This document shows positions 6,929-9,664 of a DNA stretch of 9,664 bases, piece after piece. This stretch comes from an uncultured Planctomycetaceae bacterium (GTDB lineage: Bacteria > Planctomycetota > Planctomycetia > Pirellulales > UBA1268). The notes under the pieces were generated by a model. The model searched no databases, had not been told where the DNA came from, and worked only from the letters and a program-made list of their open reading frames with translations. Made by a program: the position numbers and the translations under genes. The first letter of the stretch is position 1. Each line of letters starts with the position of its first letter. The stretch spans positions 1-9,664 of the forward strand of contig CALCGM010000532.1 of NCBI GenBank assembly GCA_937900985.1, in the 5' to 3' direction.

Positions 6929-8620
6929 ATGCACGACTTCTCTCACCTTCGTGCCGTTCGCCCGTCGATCTGCTGCGTATGGCTGGCACTGCTCGCCACA
7001 CTGCCCACAGCCTCCGCAACGGCCGGAAGCCCTCTGCAGGCCGACGACACGACGGTGCGGGTCTTCATCTTCGCGGGTCAGTCCAACATGGTGGGCTCTG
7101 ATTCGAAGGTAGAGGACATCCAGCGATTCCCTCCGTTTGCCGGCCTCGAAGCCCCACAACCGGCGGTGAGGTTCGCCTACTGCCTCGGACGCGAAGAGAA
7201 GACCACCTCCGAGGGCTGGGAGCCGCTGCACCCGGTCAACAACACCGTGGGGCCCGAACTCAGCTTTGCCGCCACGCTCACGAAAGCGAGCAAGCCGCCG
7301 ATCGCGATCATCAAGGTCGCCGCCGGCGGCACGCATCTTGGCGGCGACTGGAATCCTGACGAGCCGACCGGGTTTGCGATGTATCCCCTCGCCCTGCGCA
7401 CCGTCCGCAAGGCCCTTGCCGATCTCGAGCAGCAAGGTATCCCCTACAAGCTTGAGGGATTCATGTGGCACCAAGGGGAAAACGACATGTTTGAGGCTGA
7501 CTACATGCAGCACTACGGTCGCAACCTGAAGAACTTTCTGGCCTGCTGGCGGCGCGACCTCAACACCCCCGACCTGCGGTTCTACATCGGCGAACTCTGC
7601 ACAAAGACCATCTGGGGGATGGACCTCAGGCCGCGGATGTATGCCATCAGCCTTGGGCAGAAGGCCGTCGCCGACAGCGACCCCCTGGCTGAGTACGTGC
7701 CCACCTCCCACGTCGGTGTGGAAATCGGCGGCGGCGCCGGCCTGCACTACCACTACGGCACGCTGGGCCAACTGGAACACGGTGTGAACTATGCCGAGGC
7801 CTACCTCAAGACTCTCGGGAAACAGCCCAGCGTGAGCCCTTCCCTTGAGCCATGGCCCTATCCCCAAGGCTCGTCCATCAAACTCTTCGTGCTCGCCGGG
7901 CATCGCAACATGGAGGGGGAGCGGGCCTTCGTGCAGAGTCTGGCCGAGCAGGCAGGGGGAGCCGCCCTTCTTGAGCCCAACCTAGCCATCGCGTTCAACT
8001 ACAGCCTCGCAGGCGGCTACAAAACCTCACAGGGCTGGGAGGCACTCGCCCCCGCAGGCTTGTACGACACGTTCGGCCCAGAACTGAGTTTCGGAAAATC
8101 CCTGCAGGAGCACGACGTAGCGAATATCGCCATCGCGAAGTTCACCCACAGCGGGTCGCAGATCATCGACTGGACGCCTGAGGGGAGCGAAGCGGTCTCA
8201 CGCAATCTCTATCCGGCGTTCGTCGCATTTGTCCGGCAAGCCATCGCGGACCTTGAAGCGAAAGGCCATTCCGTTGAACTCGAAGGCGTCTTCTACCACG
8301 TGGGCGAAAACGACATGTCGTGGGGCCCGTTCCGCACGGGTGCACCCGAACGCGTGATGGCGCTCGTCACCCAGAGCCGCCGTGACCTCGCGCGATCCTC
8401 GCTCCGCTGGTTTATCAGCCAGCAACCACCGACCGACGACGCGTCGGTGAACAGCATCGATGTCACGGCGGAGCTCGAACAAGCGTTTGCTAACGACGCC
8501 CACCTGATTCACATCAAAGCCTTCGACCTGCCGCCGCAGGAAAAGCAACTCGTGATCGATACCCGCGGGGTCGTGTGGCTCGGCCAACGCCTCGCCCAGG
8601 CGTACCTCGCCACGCAGTGA
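6929..8620 (+). CDS. Secreted tandem SASA-domain esterase, second domain degenerate
   Basis: A 563-residue exported protein. A signal peptide covers residues 1 to about 30 (basic start, CCVWLALLATLPTASA core). Domain 1 (about 43-296) is a sialate O-acetylesterase-like SGNH hydrolase, expected to remove acetyl groups from carbohydrates. It has GQSNM (50-54, nucleophile S52), VGPELSF (107-113), KVAAGGTHL (129-137), WHQGEND (180-186) and an H-loop LHYHYG with H273/H275. Domain 2 (about 317-560) keeps the layout (FGPELSF 382-388, YHVGEND 456-462, LGQRLAQAYL) but reads GHRNM at 324-328, with R326 replacing the serine. VIDTRG (542-547) replaces the His loop, so this copy should be inactive and perhaps binds substrate or supports the fold. 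The frame is open 49 codons upstream, but ATG 6929 has AAAGG 5 bases before it and begins the signal peptide. Domain 1 also lacks the usual Asp three residues before its His (A270-G-L-H), so its activity is likely but not certain. Confidence 0.9.
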   Translation: MHDFSHLRAVRPSICCVWLALLATLPTASATAGSPLQADDTTVRVFIFAGQSNMVGSDSKVEDIQRFPPFAGLEAPQPAVRFAYCLGREEKTTSEGWEPLHPVNNTVGPELSFAATLTKASKPPIAIIKVAAGGTHLGGDWNPDEPTGFAMYPLALRTVRKALADLEQQGIPYKLEGFMWHQGENDMFEADYMQHYGRNLKNFLACWRRDLNTPDLRFYIGELCTKTIWGMDLRPRMYAISLGQKAVADSDPLAEYVPTSHVGVEIGGGAGLHYHYGTLGQLEHGVNYAEAYLKTLGKQPSVSPSLEPWPYPQGSSIKLFVLAGHRNMEGERAFVQSLAEQAGGAALLEPNLAIAFNYSLAGGYKTSQGWEALAPAGLYDTFGPELSFGKSLQEHDVANIAIAKFTHSGSQIIDWTPEGSEAVSRNLYPAFVAFVRQAIADLEAKGHSVELEGVFYHVGENDMSWGPFRTGAPERVMALVTQSRRDLARSSLRWFISQQPPTDDASVNSIDVTAELEQAFANDAHLIHIKAFDLPPQEKQLVIDTRGVVWLGQRLAQAYLATQ

Positions 8621-8889
8621 TTCCACGCCCCTCTTAGAGACGGCACCCACAGTTTGCCAGCGAGCCGGAATCCGACGCGGCCTGGCGGGCGGCGGTTGCC
8701 GACTTCGGTCGCACGCCTCAAGACCGCGACGACCGAGATCGGACCAGAGGCAGATTCCACCGCCGGGCTCGAAGAAGTAACGCAGTTGGCATGTTGGCAT
8801 CTCACGCCTCAAGGGCCTAACGAAAAAGTTGAGCAGCTCGCAGCCAACAACCTCACCATACCGCAGGACGCTATCGCGAGTCTGCTCTA
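8621..8889. other. Intergenic stretch without a convincing gene
   Basis: About 290 bases separate the esterase stop from the toxin stop, so the flanking genes converge here. A 78-codon TTG-started plus-strand frame (8654-8890) has no recognisable motif and no ribosome site, so it is not called. Visible structure: a 7-bp inverted repeat TCGGTCG/CGACCGA (8705-8711 with 8730-8736), a possible weak terminator without a T-tract; an 11-base direct repeat CACGCCTCAAG at 8712-8722 and 8803-8813; and an adjacent 8-base duplication GTTGGCAT at 8785-8800. The base composition is less GC-rich from about 8770 on, which may mark the edge of the toxin-antitoxin segment. Confidence 0.45.
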
Positions 8890-8905
8890 ACGCCTGGTGC
8901 GGCGT
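8890..8905 (-). terminator. Candidate hairpin 3' of the PIN toxin gene
   Basis: ACGCC (8890-8894) pairs with GGCGT (8901-8905) around a six-base loop. On the minus strand it starts 8 bases after the toxin stop. The sequence that follows on that strand is TAGAGC, not a T-tract, so termination is only a suggestion. A 7-base direct repeat GCCTGGT (8892-8898 and 8906-8912) overlaps it. Confidence 0.25.
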
Positions 8906-8913
8906 GCCTGGTT

Positions 8914-9309
8914 TCAGAGGATCTCGACCGCCACATCGGAGCATCGCGCGAAAACACGATCGCCCGTCAAGAACACGTCCGCGTTAGCCTCCATGGCTGA
9001 AGCGTAATGAAGTGCATCAGGTGTTTTGAGGTTGTATTTCGCGCGGATTTCGGTTGCCAACTCGACTACCGATGCAGTTACCTCAATCAGGCTGATTTCG
9101 ACCCCGGAGAAGAAGACATCGATTTGTGCCAACGTCCCTGTATCACACGCACGCAATAGATTTGATCGGCACTCCAATCGGCTCAAGCGAGACGTCGTCA
9201 GCGATCCTGGTACTCCGAGCGACGAAGCTAGCCGGGCGACCAATGGCGCACGGGCCAAAGCATCACCCTCAACCAATCGGATGACGACATTCGAGTCAAG
9301 GTAGATCAA
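8914..9309 (-). CDS. vapC: PIN-domain toxin, VapC-like ribonuclease
   Basis: A 131-residue PIN-domain protein, the usual VapC length, expected to be a Mg-dependent endoribonuclease that stops growth by cutting RNA when its antitoxin is lost. The four conserved acidic residues of the PIN site are visible: D5 in MIYLDSN, E46 in RLECRSN, D98 in KTPDALHYA and D117 in FLTGDRVF. The start codon is TTG (9309-9307 on the minus strand), overlapping the antitoxin stop as TTGA; no better start fits the conserved N-terminus, which begins at once with the first catalytic strand. Overlap and co-direction imply translational coupling with the antitoxin. All catalytic residues are intact, so it is probably functional. 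The RNA target (initiator tRNA, rRNA or other) cannot be told from sequence. Confidence 0.92.
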   Translation of the reverse strand: MIYLDSNVVIRLVEGDALARAPLVARLASSLGVPGSLTTSRLSRLECRSNLLRACDTGTLAQIDVFFSGVEISLIEVTASVVELATEIRAKYNLKTPDALHYASAMEANADVFLTGDRVFARCSDVAVEIL

Positions 9310-9530
9310 CGGTCGCCCCAGGCGTCGCGATCCGCGCGGGACTTGGCCAGTATTTCAGCTGCGCTCCGCAACTCAGTCGCGGTACCGAAGGCATCTGCAA
9401 TCGAAACGGTCGGCCGATAAACGGTCGGGGTGATGACCAACTCAGCGACCCCTTCCGCATCTGGGAGAGGCCCATCCGGGACGAATGTCCGGCCGGTGTA
9501 GTGCCCGCGGATGATCAGCGTGTCGCTCAT
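9306..9530 (-). CDS. Antitoxin of PIN toxin (AF2212/DUF104-like)
   Basis: A 74-residue protein directly upstream of the PIN toxin. Its N-terminal half, LIIRGHYTGRTFVPDGPLP then a VAELVITP strand, follows the pattern of small beta-barrel AF2212/DUF104-type antitoxins (x-x-G-x-x-x-G-x-x-x-VP-x-x-P-L-x-x-x-x-G). The C-terminal tail from about 43 is helical and charged and ends SRADRDAWGDR, the kind of segment that lies across the PIN active site. There is no obvious DNA-binding AbrB, RHH or Phd fold at the N-terminus, so autoregulation may differ from classical VapB. GGGAG (9539-9543) precedes the ATG by 8 bases, a much stronger ribosome site than any for the toxin, consistent with more antitoxin than toxin. 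Family assignment is by motif only, but the role is well supported by position and overlap. Confidence 0.8.
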   Translation of the reverse strand: MSDTLIIRGHYTGRTFVPDGPLPDAEGVAELVITPTVYRPTVSIADAFGTATELRSAAEILAKSRADRDAWGDR

Positions 9531-9560
9531 AAAGCCAACTCCCGACGAGACGATACTCGA

Positions 9561-9589
9561 ATGTTACCCGGTGCCCAATCGAGCGACAA
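9561..9589 (-). promoter_or_regulatory. Candidate promoter of the toxin-antitoxin operon
   Basis: On the minus strand TTGTCG (9584-9589) and TAACAT (9561-9566) are 17 bases apart, matching 4 of 6 consensus bases each, about 30 bases before the antitoxin start. A 5-bp inverted repeat CTCGA/TCGAG (9556-9560 with 9579-9583) brackets the -10 box and could be an operator. Both are weak calls made by eye. The remaining bases to the window end (9590-9664) show no gene. Confidence 0.35.
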
Positions 9590-9664
9590 CGGCGGCCAGA
9601 ATCAACGCGTTCCCAATAGGGCTCGGAGTTTTCTGCTCTGGCTCTGGGCTTCTGTCGCCGAACG

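Noticed and set aside
8815..8912. Integron attC-like ends: GCCTAAC at 8815 and, on the minus strand, GGCGTTAG near the toxin stop
   Set aside because: The 7-base core boxes do not both fit RYYYAAC/GTTRRRY in the right orientation, the arms do not pair over an attC-length stretch, and no integrase or second cassette is visible. The GGCGTTAG is explained by the small hairpin at 8890-8905.
8198..8944. 248-codon minus-strand open frame opposite the esterase end
   Set aside because: It is antisense to the well-supported second SASA domain and has no motif of its own.

Overview
This window looks like part of a chromosome of a GC-rich planctomycete, probably of the Pirellulales type. The inference rests on gene content: a Gfo/Idh/MocA oxidoreductase with a twin-arginine signal, a secreted sialate O-acetylesterase-like (SASA/SGNH) protein, a large secreted protein with a glycoside-hydrolase-like core, and high GC throughout. 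No rRNA, tRNA, CRISPR array or insertion sequence is visible.

Left part (1-4785). A minus-strand pair encodes a secreted protein with a probable TIM-barrel core (1059-3197) and, 22 bases downstream, a ribokinase (89-1036). The ribokinase stop is followed within 9 bases by a striking GC-rich element (3-79) that can fold into a complete four-way cloverleaf. Divergently, across a 238-base gap, lies the Tat-type Gfo/Idh/MocA oxidoreductase (3436-4785). Together these three genes suggest a small sugar-processing locus: a secreted hydrolase-like protein, an exported sugar dehydrogenase-like enzyme and a cytoplasmic sugar kinase. The substrate cannot be read from the sequence.

Middle part (4786-6928). 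dapB, a housekeeping gene of lysine/diaminopimelate synthesis, is followed by about 350 bases with no intact gene. Inside that stretch is the N-terminal piece of a SET domain, open in frame with the next gene, a UPF0316-type membrane protein. A 251-base gap then leads to the esterase gene and can form several hairpins, two of them mutually exclusive.

Right part (6929-9664). The 563-residue secreted protein carries two tandem SASA-type domains; the second has lost the nucleophilic serine and the C-terminal histidine. After about 290 bases without a convincing gene comes a minus-strand toxin-antitoxin pair: a PIN-domain VapC-like toxin and a short antitoxin resembling the AF2212/DUF104 group. 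The two overlap at a TTGA junction, and a plausible promoter lies upstream.

The most unusual items are the cloverleaf element at 3-79, the tandem active-plus-degenerate esterase, the SET fragment abutting UPF0316, and the structured leader of the esterase gene.
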